Below are positions 37,533 to 49,333 of a DNA stretch of 64,000 bases, one piece after another; the first letter of the stretch is position 1, and the number at the start of each line of letters is the position of its first letter. The notes beneath the pieces are model-generated. The model did no database searches and was not told the origin of the DNA. It saw nothing but the letters and a program-made list of their open reading frames with translations. This DNA comes from Paludisphaera borealis (GTDB lineage Bacteria; Planctomycetota; Planctomycetia; Isosphaerales; Isosphaeraceae): the NCBI RefSeq assembly GCF_001956985.1, contig NZ_CP019082.1, forward strand, positions 3,596,001-3,660,000. The letters run 5' to 3'. The position numbers and the translations under genes were made by a program.

Positions 37533-38792
37533 TTACCGATTTTTAATACCCTCCCTTCGGGATCTCTTGGCCGGTCGTTTCTCCAGATTCGGCAGGAAGC
37601 CGGTCAGCAGGCCGACGAGGGGGAGGAACGAGCAGACCTGGTAGACGAACTCGATGCTCGTCCGGTCGGCCAGGCCGCCAAGGACGGCCGCGCCGAGGCC
37701 TCCCATGCCGAACGCGAAGCCGAAGAACAGGCCGGCGACCGTGCCGACGCGGCTGGGGAGCAATTCCTGCGCGTAGACGATGATCGCCGAGAACGCCGAC
37801 GCCAGGACGACCCCGATCGGCACGGTGAGGACGGCCGTCCAGAACAGGTTCGCATAAGGCAAGACCAGCGTGAACGGCAGCACGCCGAGGATCGACGTCC
37901 AGATCACGGCCTTGAATCCGATCCGGTCGCCGACCGGCCCGCCGGCCAGCGTCCCGGCCGCCACCGAGCCGAGGAATATGAACAGGTAAACCTGTGCCCA
38001 CTCGATCGAGACCCCGAACCTGTGGATCAGGTAGAAGGTGTAGTAACTGCTCAGGCTGGCCATGTAGAAGTACTTCGAGAAGACCAGCAGGAGCAGGATG
38101 CCGATCGAAATCTTGACCCGGGCGGGTGAGACGTCGACCCGATGCGCGTGGCTCGCCGGGCGGGGGTTCGCCCGCAGGGCCGACAGGTGGTTTCCGTACC
38201 ATTGGCCGACGGCGAACAGCAGGGCCATCGCGATCAGGGCGGCGATCGAGCACCAGGCGATGCTCCCCTGGCCCCAGGGGACGACGACGAACGCGGCCAG
38301 CAGCGGCCCGAGCGCCGAGCCCGCGTTGCCCCCGACCTGGAACAACGACTGCGCGAACCCGTGCCGGCCGCCCGACGCCAGCCGCGCCACGCGCGACGCC
38401 TCGGGATGAAACACCGACGATCCCACGCCCACCAGCCCGGCGGCCAGCAGGATCTTCGGGAAACTATCCGCTACCGACAGCAGCAATAATCCGAGGAGCG
38501 TGAAGACCATCCCCGAAGCCAGCGAGTACGGCCGGGGACGACGATCGGTGACGAATCCGACGACCGGTTGCAGCAGCGAGGCCGTCACCTGGAAGACGAA
38601 CGTGATCAGCCCGACCTGCGTGAAGCTGAGCCTGTACCGATCGCTCAGCACCGGGTACAACGCCGGCAGGAGCGACTGCATGGTGTCGTTGAGCAGATGC
38701 GAAACACTCAAGGCCGCCAGGACCGCGAACACCGCTCCATCCGTGGACGTCCGTGACTGTACCGCCGCACACTCGCTCGAATTCATCGCCAT
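37533..38792 (-). CDS. MFS transporter, fosmidomycin-resistance (Fsr) group
   Basis: The 419-aa protein has 12 predicted membrane helices. The first helix region HLLNDTMQSLLPALYPVLSD and the following FTQVGLITFVFQVTASLLQP are typical of the Fsr family. GVGSSVFHPEASRVARLAS is another hallmark. Fsr-type pumps export drugs or small metabolites by proton antiport; the substrate is unknown. Start ATG 38792 (MAMNSSEC) has GAGG nearby upstream; ATG 38846 would add 18 unconserved residues. Confidence 0.9.
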   Translation of the reverse strand: MAMNSSECAAVQSRTSTDGAVFAVLAALSVSHLLNDTMQSLLPALYPVLSDRYRLSFTQVGLITFVFQVTASLLQPVVGFVTDRRPRPYSLASGMVFTLLGLLLLSVADSFPKILLAAGLVGVGSSVFHPEASRVARLASGGRHGFAQSLFQVGGNAGSALGPLLAAFVVVPWGQGSIAWCSIAALIAMALLFAVGQWYGNHLSALRANPRPASHAHRVDVSPARVKISIGILLLLVFSKYFYMASLSSYYTFYLIHRFGVSIEWAQVYLFIFLGSVAAGTLAGGPVGDRIGFKAVIWTSILGVLPFTLVLPYANLFWTAVLTVPIGVVLASAFSAIIVYAQELLPSRVGTVAGLFFGFAFGMGGLGAAVLGGLADRTSIEFVYQVCSFLPLVGLLTGFLPNLEKRPAKRSRREGIKNR

Positions 38793-39042
38793 CGACCTCG
38801 ATCTCCCTTTGCTCGTCCGCGCCGACTCAACCGAACCTCGCTCCATTATGAATATCCGTCAATGACACGGCCACGATTCGTGAGGTTCGATCCGACGCCG
38901 CCCGAGAACCGGTCGTCAGCGAGCCACGCCGCGCCGGCGTCGCGCCAGAGCCCCTGGTTGCGGGCGATTTCACAAAATCTGTACAATTGCTCGCTGCTCT
39001 CCCATGGTGTGGCCCGCCGAAGTCTCAACAGGAAGTTCGCTC

Positions 39043-42000
39043 ATGCCGTTTGGAATCCTCTCGCGGACGTGTTCCGCACGCCTGCGCACGGCCTTCGTTC
39101 TCGGAATCGCGACCGCTCTCGTTCCGAGCCTCGGCGGGCTCGCCCGAGGGGCGACGCCGAAGGTCCCCGAGGGGTTCCAGATCCGCCTGATCGCGGCGGT
39201 GCCGGCCGTGAAGTATCCGTGCCAGCTCGCCACCGCGCCCGACGGCTCGCTGTTCGTCGGCGAGGACCCGATGGACCAGATCGGGCCGGCGGACAAGCCG
39301 ATCGACAAGGTCCTGCTGTTCCGGCCCGGCAAGGAGCCGGTCGTCTTCGCCGAGAACCTGAGCGCGATCTTCGGCATGCTCTGGCACGACGGCGCCCTCT
39401 ACGTCATGAACATGCCGAACCTGACCGTGCTCCGCGACACCGACGGCGACGGCAAGGCCGACCAGCGCACCGAGATCTTCAAAGACATGGGCGTGGCCGC
39501 CGGCTTCCCCAACATGCTCAACGACCACATCGTTTCGGGCATCCAGATCGGCATCGACAATTACCTGTACATCGCCGTCGGCGACAAGGGGGTCCCCAAG
39601 GCGACGGGCCCCGACGGCCGCACGGCCCAGCTCAAGGGGGGCGGCGTGCTCCGCTGCCGGCTCGACGGCACGGGCCTGGAGGTGTTCTCGTCGGGTACCC
39701 GCAACCACCTGGAGCCGAACCTCGACGCCCGCGACAACCTGTTCACATACGACAACACCGACGACGGCCTCGGCTGGTGGACCCGCGTGACCCACCACGT
39801 CGACGGCGGTTATTACGGCTATCCATACGACTACCACGACCGCACCGACCGCATGCTGCCGCGGATGGCCGAGTACGGCGGCGGCTCGCCGTGCGGCGGT
39901 CTCGTCTACAACGAAGACGCCTGGCCCGAGAAATACCGGGGCCGGGCCTTCTGGACCGAGTGGGGCAAGCGCACCGTGCGCGGCTTTCGGTTCGATCCCA
40001 AGGGGTCGAGCTTCCAGGTCGGCGACGTGATCGACTTCGTCGAGCCCGGCGAGGTCGAGGACTTCCGGCCGATCGACCTGGCCCTCTCGCACGACGGCAA
40101 GACGATGTACATCGCCGACTGGTCGATGGGGGGCTGGGGCAACAAGAAAGAGAAGCTCGGCCGCGTCTACGCCGTGACCCACAAAGACGCCGACACGACC
40201 CCCCGCCGGCTCCGGGGCGCCGACTCCGACCCGGCCGACCGCCAGATCGCCCAGCTCGACCACCCGGCCCTCACCGAGCGGAAGCGCGCCCAGGCCGCGC
40301 TGACCCGCCTGGGCAAGCCGGCGCTGGCCGCCGTGACGGCCGCCCTGGCCGACGATAAGACGCCTCCCCTCGCCAAGCGACACCTCGTCTGGGTCGTCGA
40401 CGCCATCGCCGGCGGCTCGCCCGAGGCCGCCTCGCCGCTGATCGCCGCGCTCGACTCGTCCACGCCCGACGTCCGCGCCCAGGCCGCCCGCGCGCTCAGC
40501 GAGCACCCGACGCCGAAAGCGACCTCCTCGCTGGTCAGCCGGCTCAACGACGCCGAGCCCTCCGTCCGGCTCCAGGCGATCGTGGCGCTGGGGAGGATCG
40601 GCGACTCGTCGGCGATCCCGGCCCTGACGCCGATCGTCGCCGACGCCGACGTCTTCCTCGCCTACTCGGCCCGCAAGGCGCTCGAGCGGATCGGCGACTG
40701 GCCGGCGACCGCCCGGGGGCTCCAGTCGACCGACGCCAAGGTCCGCGCCGGGGTCTTGCTGACGATGGAGCGGGTCTACGACAAGGGCGCCGTCTCGGCC
40801 CTGGCCGAATTCGCGTCGTCGGCCTCGCACGATCCGGCCGAGCGGGCGAAAGGGCTGACGTTCCTGTCGTCGGCCTGCCGCAAGGCGCCGCCGTGGGACG
40901 GAAGCTGGTGGGGCACCCAGCCGGCGCGGAACAAGGTGCCGGCGAAGACGGTCGACTGGGAAGGCACTCCGCTGGTCCTCGACACGATCCACCGGCTTCT
41001 CGACGCCCCCGCGCCGGCCGTCCGCAAGGCCGCCGCCGAGGCGGTCGCCGACGTTTCCGACAAGGGCGCGGCGGTGTTGTTGCGTCCCCGGTTCGAGAAG
41101 GAGGCCGACCTCGGCGTCCGCTCGGCCTTCGCCCGGACCCTGGGAGCGCTCGGCGATAAAGAATCGCTGCCGGCGCTCGCCTCGGCCCTCCGCGACGCCC
41201 ACAACCCCGATCCGGTCCGCGACGCGGCTCTGGACGCCGTCAAGGCGATCGGCGGCGACCAGGCGACGAAGGTCCTGCTCGACGTGCTCGCCGACAAGAG
41301 TTTGAGCGTCGACCGCCAGAAGGTCGTGATCGCCGCGCTCGGCAAGTTCAAGGCCGACGCCGCGGTCTCGGCCCTCGTCCAGTCGCTCGGCAACTCGACC
41401 CCAACCGTCCGCGACGCGGCCGTCGGCGCGCTCGCCTCGGTGCTCGGATCGCAGAAAGGCGGACCGTCCGCTTCGGGCGTCGAGGCGATCCGGAAACGGC
41501 TCGACGACCCGTCGGCCGAGGTCCGCAAGCGGGCCGTCGAGGCGATCGGCGCCCTCAAGGACCGCGCTTCGATCCCCGCGTTGATCGCGGCGGCCGACCG
41601 TGAAGACACCCGGTTCGAGGCCGTCGAAGCCCTCGCCGCGATGCCCGACCTCGCCGCCTTCCAGGTCTATCTGCGAGCCCTCGGCGACAAGAGCCCCGAC
41701 CTCCGCCGCCACGGCGCCCGCGCCGTCGGCCAGCTCCGCGACCGGGCGATCCCGATCCTGGAACAGCTCGCGAAGCGGAACGAACTGCCGGCGGCGGCCC
41801 TGCCCGAGCTGCGCACCGTGTTCGACGGCCTCGAACCGATCCTCAAGTGGAAGGTGATCGGACCGTTCCCGATCAAGGACGCGACGCCGTTCCCGACCGA
41901 TCAGCCGATCGACCTGAAAGCCTCGTTCAAGGGCGTCGACGAGAAAGACGCGTCGTGGAAGTCGGCCGCCGCCGCCGATCCGAAAGGCCAGATCGACCTG

Positions 42001-44244
42001 GGCCGGATTTACGGGCACGACGACGACCGGGCGGCGTTCGGTTACGTCGAGATCGACAGCCCGACCGACCGCACCGCGACGATGGCCGTGGGCTCCGACG
42101 ACACCCTGACCGTCTGGGTCGACGGCAAGCAAGTTTACGACTTCTCAGACCGCCGGGGCTTCACGGCCGAGGAGTCGAAGTTCGAGGTCAAGCTGAAGCA
42201 GGGCAAGAACGCGATCCTGATTCGCTGCGGCAATCGAGGCGGCCCCTGGCAGTTCTCGGCGTCGGTCGCCGGCGCGGCGGATTACGCGTTCCTGAAGGGT
42301 CCCTCGGCCGCGGCGTTCGACCCCGAGGCCTACCGGGCCGAGGCCCTCAAGGGAAAGGGTTCGCCCGAGAGCGGCCGGGCGCTGTTCGCGGACCTGAAGG
42401 GGCTCGCGTGCATCAAGTGCCACGCCGTCGGCAAGGAAGGGGGCGCGGTCGGCCCCGAGCTGTCGAGCGTCGGCGCCAAGTACCCGCGCGACGAGATCAT
42501 CGCCTCGGTCCTCTTCCCCTCGGCCAAGATCTCCAGCGGCTTCGAGTCCATCGTGCTGGCCCTGGCCGACGGCCGGGTGCTCACCGGCGTCGTCAAGAAC
42601 GAGACCCCCGAGGCCGTCGAGATCCAGGACGTCGACGCCCACCTGATCCGGGTCGAGAAGGAGGAAATCGAGGACCGCAAGCGGAGCGACGTCTCGATCA
42701 TGCCTCCCGGCCTGGCCGAGGGGATCAGCCCGGCCGACTTCGCCGACCTGATCGCCTACCTGGAGACGCTCAAGCAGCCGCCGGCCCCCGAGAACGCCCC
42801 CGCGCCGAAGACGTCCGACGCCAAGCCGCTCGGCCTCTTCGAAGGTCAGGCCGACGTCGGCCGCGTGCGGCTCGCGGGCGCCGCGGCCTTCGATGAAAAG
42901 AAAGGCTCTTACGCAATCTCGGGCGCCGGCGAGAACATGTGGTTCGCCGCCGATGCGTTCCAGTTCGTCTGGCGGCAGGCGAAGGGCGACCTGACGCTCG
43001 ACGCCGACGTCGCCTTCGAGGGCGCGGGCAAGAACCCCCACCGCAAGGCCGTGCTGATGATCCGCCAGAGCCTCGACGCCGACTCGGCCTACGCCGACGT
43101 CGCGCTGCACGGCGACGGCCTCACGTCGCTCCAGTTCCGCGACGGTCGGGGGGCGAACACGCACGAGATCCAGGCGGGTGTCAAGGGCCCCGAACGACTG
43201 CGGATCGAGAAGCGCGGCGGGGTCGTCCGCATGTGGGTCGGGTCTCATGGTTCGGACCTCGGTTTCTCGGGCGCGGCGCAGAAGATCGCCTTCACCGAGC
43301 CGTTCTACGTCGGCCTCGGCGTCTGCTCGCACGAGAACGACGTCGTCGAGCGGGCCGTGTTCACGAACGTCGCGATCAACACCGACCCGCCCAAGACCGG
43401 GGCCAAACCGAAGCTCTACAGCGCGCTCGAAACCCAGTCGATCGCCTCGACCGACCGTCGCGTGGTGTATGTCGCGCCCGGGAGGTTCGAGGCCCCCAAC
43501 TGGCTCCCCGGCGGCCGCGCGATCCTGTTCAACGGCGACGGCCGGATTCACCGGATCGACGTCGCCGGAGGCGCGCCGAGCGCCGTCGACACGGGCTTCG
43601 CGGTCCGCTGCAACAACGACCACGGCGTCTCGCCCGACGGCCGCTCGCTGGCGATCAGCGACCAGTCGCAGGGGGATCGCAAGTCGCGGATCTACATGCT
43701 GCCGCTCGCCGGCGGGACACCCAGACTCGTCACCCCCGAGGCGCCGTCGTACTGGCACGGCTGGTCGCCCGACGCCGCGACCCTCGCCTACTGCGCCGAG
43801 CGCGGCGGCGAGTTCGACGTCTACACCAGGCCCGCTGCGGGGGGTGCCGAGACCCGCCTGACGACCGCCAAGGGGCTCGACGACGGTCCCGAATACGCGC
43901 CCGACGGTAGTTGGATCTATTTCAATTCGGATCGCACCGGGCGGATGCAGATCTGGAAGATGAAGCCAGACGGGACCGATCAGAGTCAGGTCACGTCGGA
44001 CGAGTTCAACAACTGGTTCCCGCACGTCTCGCCCGACGGCCGGAAGCTGGCGTTCCTCTCCTACGACAAGTCGGTGAGCGGGCATCCCGCCGACAAGGAC
44101 GTCGCCGTGCGGCTGCTGGACCTCGCGACCGGGACCGTCTCGGTCCTCGCCCGCGTCTTCGGCGGCCAGGGGACGCTGAACGTCAACTCGTGGTCGCCCG
44201 ACGGCCGGAACATCGCCTTCGTGACCTACCAGATGATCCCCTGA
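39043..44244 (+). CDS. giant PVC-type protein: propeller, HEAT repeats, cytochrome c, DUF1349-like and TolB-like domains
   Basis: The 1,733-aa exported protein has a signal peptide ([19 protein letters not shown]). Domains in order: a glucose/sorbosone-dehydrogenase-like propeller (about 35-385, with [17 protein letters not shown] and [19 protein letters not shown]); HEAT repeats (about 390-930); a carbohydrate-binding-like sandwich (about 930-1085); a cytochrome c motif CIKCH at residue 1123, followed by the PVC-type segment up to [10 protein letters not shown]; a DUF1349-like lectin fold (about 1265-1445); and a TolB/PD40 propeller (1450-1733, repeats such as [15 protein letters not shown]). 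Single PVC proteins usually stop after the cytochrome part, so the C-terminal third is an addition. Start ATG 39043 is preferred over 39004. Confidence 0.9.
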   Translation: MPFGILSRTCSARLRTAFVLGIATALVPSLGGLARGATPKVPEGFQIRLIAAVPAVKYPCQLATAPDGSLFVGEDPMDQIGPADKPIDKVLLFRPGKEPVVFAENLSAIFGMLWHDGALYVMNMPNLTVLRDTDGDGKADQRTEIFKDMGVAAGFPNMLNDHIVSGIQIGIDNYLYIAVGDKGVPKATGPDGRTAQLKGGGVLRCRLDGTGLEVFSSGTRNHLEPNLDARDNLFTYDNTDDGLGWWTRVTHHVDGGYYGYPYDYHDRTDRMLPRMAEYGGGSPCGGLVYNEDAWPEKYRGRAFWTEWGKRTVRGFRFDPKGSSFQVGDVIDFVEPGEVEDFRPIDLALSHDGKTMYIADWSMGGWGNKKEKLGRVYAVTHKDADTTPRRLRGADSDPADRQIAQLDHPALTERKRAQAALTRLGKPALAAVTAALADDKTPPLAKRHLVWVVDAIAGGSPEAASPLIAALDSSTPDVRAQAARALSEHPTPKATSSLVSRLNDAEPSVRLQAIVALGRIGDSSAIPALTPIVADADVFLAYSARKALERIGDWPATARGLQSTDAKVRAGVLLTMERVYDKGAVSALAEFASSASHDPAERAKGLTFLSSACRKAPPWDGSWWGTQPARNKVPAKTVDWEGTPLVLDTIHRLLDAPAPAVRKAAAEAVADVSDKGAAVLLRPRFEKEADLGVRSAFARTLGALGDKESLPALASALRDAHNPDPVRDAALDAVKAIGGDQATKVLLDVLADKSLSVDRQKVVIAALGKFKADAAVSALVQSLGNSTPTVRDAAVGALASVLGSQKGGPSASGVEAIRKRLDDPSAEVRKRAVEAIGALKDRASIPALIAAADREDTRFEAVEALAAMPDLAAFQVYLRALGDKSPDLRRHGARAVGQLRDRAIPILEQLAKRNELPAAALPELRTVFDGLEPILKWKVIGPFPIKDATPFPTDQPIDLKASFKGVDEKDASWKSAAAADPKGQIDLGRIYGHDDDRAAFGYVEIDSPTDRTATMAVGSDDTLTVWVDGKQVYDFSDRRGFTAEESKFEVKLKQGKNAILIRCGNRGGPWQFSASVAGAADYAFLKGPSAAAFDPEAYRAEALKGKGSPESGRALFADLKGLACIKCHAVGKEGGAVGPELSSVGAKYPRDEIIASVLFPSAKISSGFESIVLALADGRVLTGVVKNETPEAVEIQDVDAHLIRVEKEEIEDRKRSDVSIMPPGLAEGISPADFADLIAYLETLKQPPAPENAPAPKTSDAKPLGLFEGQADVGRVRLAGAAAFDEKKGSYAISGAGENMWFAADAFQFVWRQAKGDLTLDADVAFEGAGKNPHRKAVLMIRQSLDADSAYADVALHGDGLTSLQFRDGRGANTHEIQAGVKGPERLRIEKRGGVVRMWVGSHGSDLGFSGAAQKIAFTEPFYVGLGVCSHENDVVERAVFTNVAINTDPPKTGAKPKLYSALETQSIASTDRRVVYVAPGRFEAPNWLPGGRAILFNGDGRIHRIDVAGGAPSAVDTGFAVRCNNDHGVSPDGRSLAISDQSQGDRKSRIYMLPLAGGTPRLVTPEAPSYWHGWSPDAATLAYCAERGGEFDVYTRPAAGGAETRLTTAKGLDDGPEYAPDGSWIYFNSDRTGRMQIWKMKPDGTDQSQVTSDEFNNWFPHVSPDGRKLAFLSYDKSVSGHPADKDVAVRLLDLATGTVSVLARVFGGQGTLNVNSWSPDGRNIAFVTYQMIP

Positions 44245-44380
44245 GCCGCGTCGGCTTACCCCGCCCCCGCCGTTCGCCCGGGCCGATCCCCCCTGGACGG
44301 CCCGGCGTCGCTGGCGTACGATCGGCACTGGCCGGGTCCGGCCGAACAGACCGGACGGCCGTGTCGGGAGTGCCACGTTC

Positions 44381-45862
44381 GTGAGTCAGTCGAGCAACGA
44401 ATCGAGCGCCGGGGGGGTTCCATCGCCGGTCCCACCCTCGGGGGCTTCCCCGCTGGGCGAGCCGCGCCCGGCGCCGTGGTGGGCCTGGGGAGCGCTCGGC
44501 TTCCTGTTCCTGGCTCAAATGCTGGGCTCGTTCGACCACTGGCTGTTCACCGCCCTGATCCTGCCGATCGGCTTGGAACTCGAACTGCTGGACGAACAGG
44601 CCGCCTGGCTGTCGAGCCTCACGCTGATCGCCGCGTCCCTCTGGGCGCCGACGCTCGGCTTCTTCGCCGACCGGATGCGGCGGCCAAGGCTGGCGGCCCT
44701 GGCGATCGCGGCGGCGAGCCTGGCGACCATCGTCACGGGCATGGCCGCTTCCTACGATCAGCTTCAGGCGGCCCGCGTTCTCGTCGGAATCGGCGGCGTG
44801 AGCTTCCGCGTGATCGCCCTTACCCTGTTGATGGACCTGTTCCCCCGCGGCGTCCGGGCGCGGGTGCTCGCGGCCTATTTCCTCGCGCTTCCCGCCGGCG
44901 CCGCGCTCGGCCTGGGCCTGGGCCCGGCGCTCGACATCGGGCTCACCTGGCACACGGCGTTCCTGATCGCCGGCGCGCCGGGGCTGCTCGTGGCGATGGC
45001 GGCCCTGGTGTTGCCCGAGCCCGCGCGGGGGATCAGCGAAGGAGTCGCCGTCCCTCGGCTTCGGCTCCATGAGGCGGTCGGCCCCAGCGTCGAGGATTAC
45101 GTCGACCTGATGGTCAATTCATCGTACACCTATTCGGTCTTCGGCCTGACGTTCACGACGTTCGTGATCGGCGGATTGTTCTACTGGCTGCCGTCGTTCC
45201 TGACCGGCGTCCGGATGATTCCCGCCGACCGCGTCGGGCCGATGCTGGCGGTCGTGCTGCCGACGGCCATGGCCGTGGGGATCGCCGGTGGCGGCTGGCT
45301 GGCCGATCGGTGGTCGAAGACCAACCCCCGGGCGCTCTTCCTCGTCCCCGCCGGAGCCGCCCTGACGGCGATCCCGGTCTTGCTCGTCGTGATCTTCGGC
45401 AAGAGCCAGACGGCGGTGGTCGTCGCCGTGTTCGCCGCGACGGCGCTGTTGTTCGCGAACCTTGGTCCGTGTTTCGCGATCATCGCCCGAGTGACGGCCC
45501 CCAACATGCGAGCCGTGGCGTGCGGGTCGGCCCTGGCCGTGACGCACCTGCTGGGCGACGTCTGGTCGCCCGGCCTGATGGGATGGGTCGCCGACGTCTT
45601 CGGCCAGACCGATTCGATGGCGACCCCCTTCGGCAAGGCCCTGGCGGCGTTGGGCGCGACCCCCAGGGTCATCGCCGGCCGCGATCCCGAGAACCTCGCC
45701 GCCGCGTTCCTGACGTTGCCCCCCGCGCTGGCGATCGCCGCCGTGGTGCTGCTCGCCGGCGCGTGGCATCTGCCGCGCGAGACGGCCCTGATGCTGGCCA
45801 AGCTCCGCGCCGCGCCCCCTTATTCGTTTCCACCCCAACCCCAATCCAGGGAGAATCCTTGA
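44381..45862 (+). CDS. MFS transporter, spinster-like
   Basis: The 493-aa protein has 12 predicted membrane helices after a hydrophilic Ser/Pro-rich N-terminus. Helices 1-6 include [20 protein letters not shown] and [16 protein letters not shown], with the MFS loop between helices 2 and 3. [20 protein letters not shown] and the later [20 protein letters not shown] fit the spinster/organic-solute branch. Substrate unknown. It begins with GTG 44381. Its stop overlaps the start of mdh by one base (TGATG), so the two are translationally coupled. Confidence 0.88.
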   Translation: MSQSSNESSAGGVPSPVPPSGASPLGEPRPAPWWAWGALGFLFLAQMLGSFDHWLFTALILPIGLELELLDEQAAWLSSLTLIAASLWAPTLGFFADRMRRPRLAALAIAAASLATIVTGMAASYDQLQAARVLVGIGGVSFRVIALTLLMDLFPRGVRARVLAAYFLALPAGAALGLGLGPALDIGLTWHTAFLIAGAPGLLVAMAALVLPEPARGISEGVAVPRLRLHEAVGPSVEDYVDLMVNSSYTYSVFGLTFTTFVIGGLFYWLPSFLTGVRMIPADRVGPMLAVVLPTAMAVGIAGGGWLADRWSKTNPRALFLVPAGAALTAIPVLLVVIFGKSQTAVVVAVFAATALLFANLGPCFAIIARVTAPNMRAVACGSALAVTHLLGDVWSPGLMGWVADVFGQTDSMATPFGKALAALGATPRVIAGRDPENLAAAFLTLPPALAIAAVVLLAGAWHLPRETALMLAKLRAAPPYSFPPQPQSRENP

Positions 45863-46857
45863 TGACGACGCCGATTCGCGTGGCCGTGACCGGAGCCGGA
45901 GGACAGATCGGTTACGCGCTCTTGTTCCGCATCGCCTCGGGCGCGGTCTTCGGCCCCGAGCAGCCCGTGGCCCTTCAGCTTCTGGAAATCACTCCGGCCT
46001 TGCCGTCGCTGGGCGGGACGATCATGGAGCTGGAAGACTGCGCCTTCCCGCTGTTGACCGACGTCAAGGCGTCGGACAAGGCCGACGTCGCGTTCGGCGA
46101 CGCCGACTGGGTGATCCTCGTCGGCGGCTTGCCGCGCAAGGACGGCATGACCCGGGCCGACCTGATCCGCGCCAACGGCCCGATCTTCACCGGCCAGGGC
46201 AAGGCGATCAACGACGCCGCCGGCCCGAACGTCCGCGTGGTGACGGTAGCCAACCCCTGCAACACCAACTGCCTGATCGCCAGGTCGCACGCCCCGAAGG
46301 TCGCCGCCGACCGCTGGTTCGCCATGACCATGCTCGACCAGAACCGGGCGAGCGCGCAGATCGCCATGAAGGCCGGCGTGCCGGTCGGGTCGGTCAAGAA
46401 GGTCACCATCTGGGGCAACCACAGCGACACCCAGTATCCCGACTACAAGAACGCCGTGATCGCCGGCGTGCCGGCCACGAGCGTGATCACCGACGCGGCG
46501 TGGTTCACCGACACCTTCATCCCGACCGTCGCCAAGCGCGGCGGGGCCGTGATCAAGGCTCGGGGCGCGTCGTCGGCCGCCTCGGCCGCGAACGCCGCCA
46601 TCGACACCGTCCGCAACCTCTACCACCCGACGCCGGCCGACACCTGGTTCAGCACGGCCGTCGTCTCCGACGGCAGCTACGGCGTCCCGGCGGGCCTGAT
46701 CTACAGCTTCCCGGTCCGGTCCAAGGGCGAAGGCAACTGGTCGATCGTCCCCGACGTCGCCGTCGACGACGACGCCCGCAAGCGCCTCGACGCCGGAGTC
46801 GCCGAGCTGATCTCCGAACGCGAGGCCGTCAAGGACCTCCTCGGCCCGGCGGTCTGA
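45862..46857 (+). CDS. mdh: malate dehydrogenase
   Basis: NAD-dependent oxidation of malate to oxaloacetate in the TCA cycle. The 331-aa length and sequence fit the cytosolic-type bacterial MDH group. The nucleotide loop is [18 protein letters not shown] at residues 8-25. Substrate arginines lie in [16 protein letters not shown] and [12 protein letters not shown]. The catalytic His is in [16 protein letters not shown] 45862 overlaps the previous stop codon; RBS AGGGAG lies about 9 bases upstream. Confidence 0.96.
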   Translation: MTTPIRVAVTGAGGQIGYALLFRIASGAVFGPEQPVALQLLEITPALPSLGGTIMELEDCAFPLLTDVKASDKADVAFGDADWVILVGGLPRKDGMTRADLIRANGPIFTGQGKAINDAAGPNVRVVTVANPCNTNCLIARSHAPKVAADRWFAMTMLDQNRASAQIAMKAGVPVGSVKKVTIWGNHSDTQYPDYKNAVIAGVPATSVITDAAWFTDTFIPTVAKRGGAVIKARGASSAASAANAAIDTVRNLYHPTPADTWFSTAVVSDGSYGVPAGLIYSFPVRSKGEGNWSIVPDVAVDDDARKRLDAGVAELISEREAVKDLLGPAV

Positions 46858-46903
46858 CCCGACCGCTGCAAGACAGTCATGAAAACAGGCCGTCGCGAGC
46901 ATA

Positions 46904-47038
46904 CCTTCTCCCCTTGCGGGCGAAGGTGGCCGCAGGCCGGATGAGGGGTGAGCATCCTAGGCGTTGTTCGAACGGCCTCACCGCTCGAACTCCCCTCATC
47001 CGCCCCTTCGGGGTGCCTTCGCCCGCAAGGGGAGAAGG
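46904..47038. repeat. 135-bp inverted pair of intergenic repeats (CTTCTCCCC family)
   Basis: Perfect 23-bp inverted ends lie at 46904-46926 and 47016-47038 (CCTTCTCCCCTTGCGGGCGA onward), with a second pairing, CGGATGAGGGG at 46938-46948 with CCCCTCATCCG at 46992-47002. The central 43 bases are unrelated. The size and layout suit a non-autonomous palindromic mobile unit. A related single copy is at 12698-12745. The right arm overlaps the end of the protease gene. Confidence 0.75.
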
Positions 47039-48918
47039 GAATTCGGTCTCACCCCCGTCTGCAACTCCCAGGCGATCCGCGTTACGCGGGTGGATCGTCG
47101 ATCCCAAGCGGCCGTCGATCCCCATCGCCGGCTGGGAGTCGCCGCGGGCGGCTTTCGTTCCACGGCTTCCGCGTCGGAAACCACAGTCGACGACGCCGGA
47201 GCAGCCGAGGTCCTCCGCGCCGTGACGCTGCCCGCGGTCGACAGGGGGGGCGAGAAGTACGTGTTCGCCAGATTGGCCGACGTCACGCCGCCGAAGTAGT
47301 AATGCGCGCCGGCGTCGTCGTACTGATACAGCGATCCGTCCTGAAAGATGACCTCGTAAACGAGCGCGCCGCCGGCCGTGTACGCCGCGCTGGCCGACTG
47401 CACGCCGCCGGCCAGGAAGCTCACGCCGCTCGCGTCGTACTGGAACAAGTCTCCGTTCGCGAAGACGACCTCGTAGGTGGCGCCGCCCGACGGCGCATAG
47501 GCGATGGTGGCCGCCCCCACGCCGCCGGCCAGGTACGTCACGCCGCTCGCGTCGTACTGGTACAAGGCCCCGTTCGTGAAAACGACCAGGTACGTGGGAG
47601 CGCCGGACGACGTGTACGCGGTGCTCGCCGACTGCACGCCGCCGGCCAGGTAGTGCGCGCCGGTCGTGTCGTACTGGTACAAGTCTCCGTTCGCGAAGAC
47701 GACCGTGTAGACCAGATCGCCGCCCGGCGCAAGGCCCCCGTTCGCCGACCGCACGCCGCCGGCCAGGTACTTCACGCCGGTCGAATCATACTGATATAAG
47801 CCGCCGGTATTGAAGGTGACGAGGAACGTCGAGTCCGCCGGAGGCGTCGGCGCGGCGCCGGCGACGTTGATGGTGATCGTCGCGGTGTTGCTGACCTGCG
47901 ACCCGTCCGTCGCCTGGATCGTGAACGTGTCGCGCCCCGAGTACGACGCGTACGGCCTGTAGGTGTACGACCCGTCCCGCAGATTCCTGACCAGCGTGCC
48001 GTGAGCGGGTTTCGAGACGTTGGCGAGCGACAACGACAGCCCCTGGGGATCGACGGCGCCGGCGAGCAACTGCGCCGGGGTGAGGTTCACCGAGGAGCCC
48101 GCCGCCACGCTGAACGTCTGGTTCAGGACGGTCGGCGGCGCGGGCGACGGAGGAGGCGCCACCGGAGTCGGCGGCGCGTCGCTCGTCCTCCAGCTTTCGA
48201 GCTGATCGTACACCGACTTGGTGATCCGGATCGCGAACGAATCGGACACGGCCACGCCGTAGACGACGCCGGTCGAGGTCGTCCAGACCGGGCTGCCGCT
48301 CTGACCGCCGTAAATGGTGATGTTCGGATTATGAAAGAGGATGCCGTTGCCGCCCGTGGAGAGACCGTCGATCCGTCCCGAGGTGTACTGCATGTTGAGG
48401 CCGTCGTAACCGTTGGCGGCGGGGTAGCCCGCGGTGGCGAAAATCGCGCCGGAGCTGAACGTGCTGTTGGTGTTCGAGTAGCCGTACGACAGCCAGCCGG
48501 TCTGGTCGCCAATGGCCGTGTCGAGCGTGATCAGGCCGATGTCGAGGGCGTCGGGGGACGTCTCGCCCTGGTGGCCCTGGTCGTAATTGATCCAGGTCGT
48601 GAACGTGCGTACGTAGGTGGATTGGGCGCTGCCGTACGGCTCGGAGGTTCCATGCAGCTCGGGGATGGCCGTGATCGACGTGGCCCAGCCGCCGTGCTCG
48701 GAGCTGTAGACGACGTGACCGGCCGTCAGGACGTGGTTGGCATCGATCATCGAGCCGCTGCCGACCATCTCCTCGCCGTCGGGATAGGTCATCTCCAGCT
48801 TGACGATCGCCGAATAGGGGATTCCCGAGCCGGCCGCGACCGGGCTGAGCGAAAGCACGACCCGCGCCTCAAGCCCCTCGATCGCCGGCCGCACGCACTT
48901 CCGCGACAGTCGCGTCAT
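46996..48918 (-). CDS. secreted trypsin-like serine protease with cadherin-like domain and C-terminal repeats
   Basis: The 640-aa product has the planctomycete motif IEGLEARVVLSLS, then a glutamyl-endopeptidase/trypsin-like domain with His68 (LTAGHVV), Asp126 (DALDIGLITLD) and Ser207 (YGGQSGSPVW). A Pro-rich linker leads to a cadherin/Ig-type domain (about 275-360, SYSGRDTFTIQATDGS). About five repeats of roughly 39 residues follow with the core FANGDLYQYDTTGAHYLAGG. The last 14 residues (LLPLRAKAPRRGG) are encoded by an intergenic repeat, so the original C-terminus was probably different. Start ATG 48918 gives the motif at the usual distance; ATG 48945 is upstream. Confidence 0.85.
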   Translation of the reverse strand: MTRLSRKCVRPAIEGLEARVVLSLSPVAAGSGIPYSAIVKLEMTYPDGEEMVGSGSMIDANHVLTAGHVVYSSEHGGWATSITAIPELHGTSEPYGSAQSTYVRTFTTWINYDQGHQGETSPDALDIGLITLDTAIGDQTGWLSYGYSNTNSTFSSGAIFATAGYPAANGYDGLNMQYTSGRIDGLSTGGNGILFHNPNITIYGGQSGSPVWTTSTGVVYGVAVSDSFAIRITKSVYDQLESWRTSDAPPTPVAPPPSPAPPTVLNQTFSVAAGSSVNLTPAQLLAGAVDPQGLSLSLANVSKPAHGTLVRNLRDGSYTYRPYASYSGRDTFTIQATDGSQVSNTATITINVAGAAPTPPADSTFLVTFNTGGLYQYDSTGVKYLAGGVRSANGGLAPGGDLVYTVVFANGDLYQYDTTGAHYLAGGVQSASTAYTSSGAPTYLVVFTNGALYQYDASGVTYLAGGVGAATIAYAPSGGATYEVVFANGDLFQYDASGVSFLAGGVQSASAAYTAGGALVYEVIFQDGSLYQYDDAGAHYYFGGVTSANLANTYFSPPLSTAGSVTARRTSAAPASSTVVSDAEAVERKPPAATPSRRWGSTAAWDRRSTRVTRIAWELQTGVRPNSLLPLRAKAPRRGG

Positions 48919-49333
48919 GATGCGCCTTCCCGATGACATGCTCAAGAGCCCCTGGACTTGCGCTCAGGGACCGGTGCCAGGATCATGATCCGTCAAACAT
49001 CAAACGCCGTGCATCAATGCACAGCACATGAAGATGGTCGCCACGGCCCCTTTTGGACCGAGCGAGCCATCTTATCATCGATCACCGCATCTCCGCACGC
49101 CGTTGCTTCGTTTCTTCACGGCCGCCGAATCCGAGGTGTTTCCTCCCTCGCGTCCAGCGTGCGGACGATCAACCCCGCCCATGCGTTCCGTTTCGTTCGC
49201 CACGCGGCTCGGCGAAAGCAATCTAACTATACTTCATGTATCCGGAGATGGAGGTGGCGGGCGAACGGATGTGGGAAGTTGATCAGCTCGCAGGTCGGCG
49301 CGTCGCGGAGGGAAACGAGCCAACCAGGGGGGT
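48919..49333. other. intergenic stretch, no gene or clear element
   Basis: No supported coding frame was found. Short palindromes are present (GGATCATGATCC near 48977, and GTGCATCAATGCAC near 49010) but nothing I can assign. It holds the promoter of the protease gene and the 3' end of the Ig-like protein gene. Confidence 0.45.

Noticed and set aside
39025-42132. A very long open frame (over 1,000 codons) on the minus strand opposite the PVC cytochrome gene
   Set aside because: Composition is Arg/Gly/Val-rich with no domain, and it mirrors codon positions of the real plus-strand gene. High GC keeps the antisense frame open. The same applies to the long antisense frames at 26006-28957, 55878-58508 and 61441-63555.
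44381-46857. MFS transporter plus mdh as a malate uptake operon
   Set aside because: Overlap shows coupling, but the transporter resembles the spinster branch with no substrate signal; calling it a malate carrier would be a guess.
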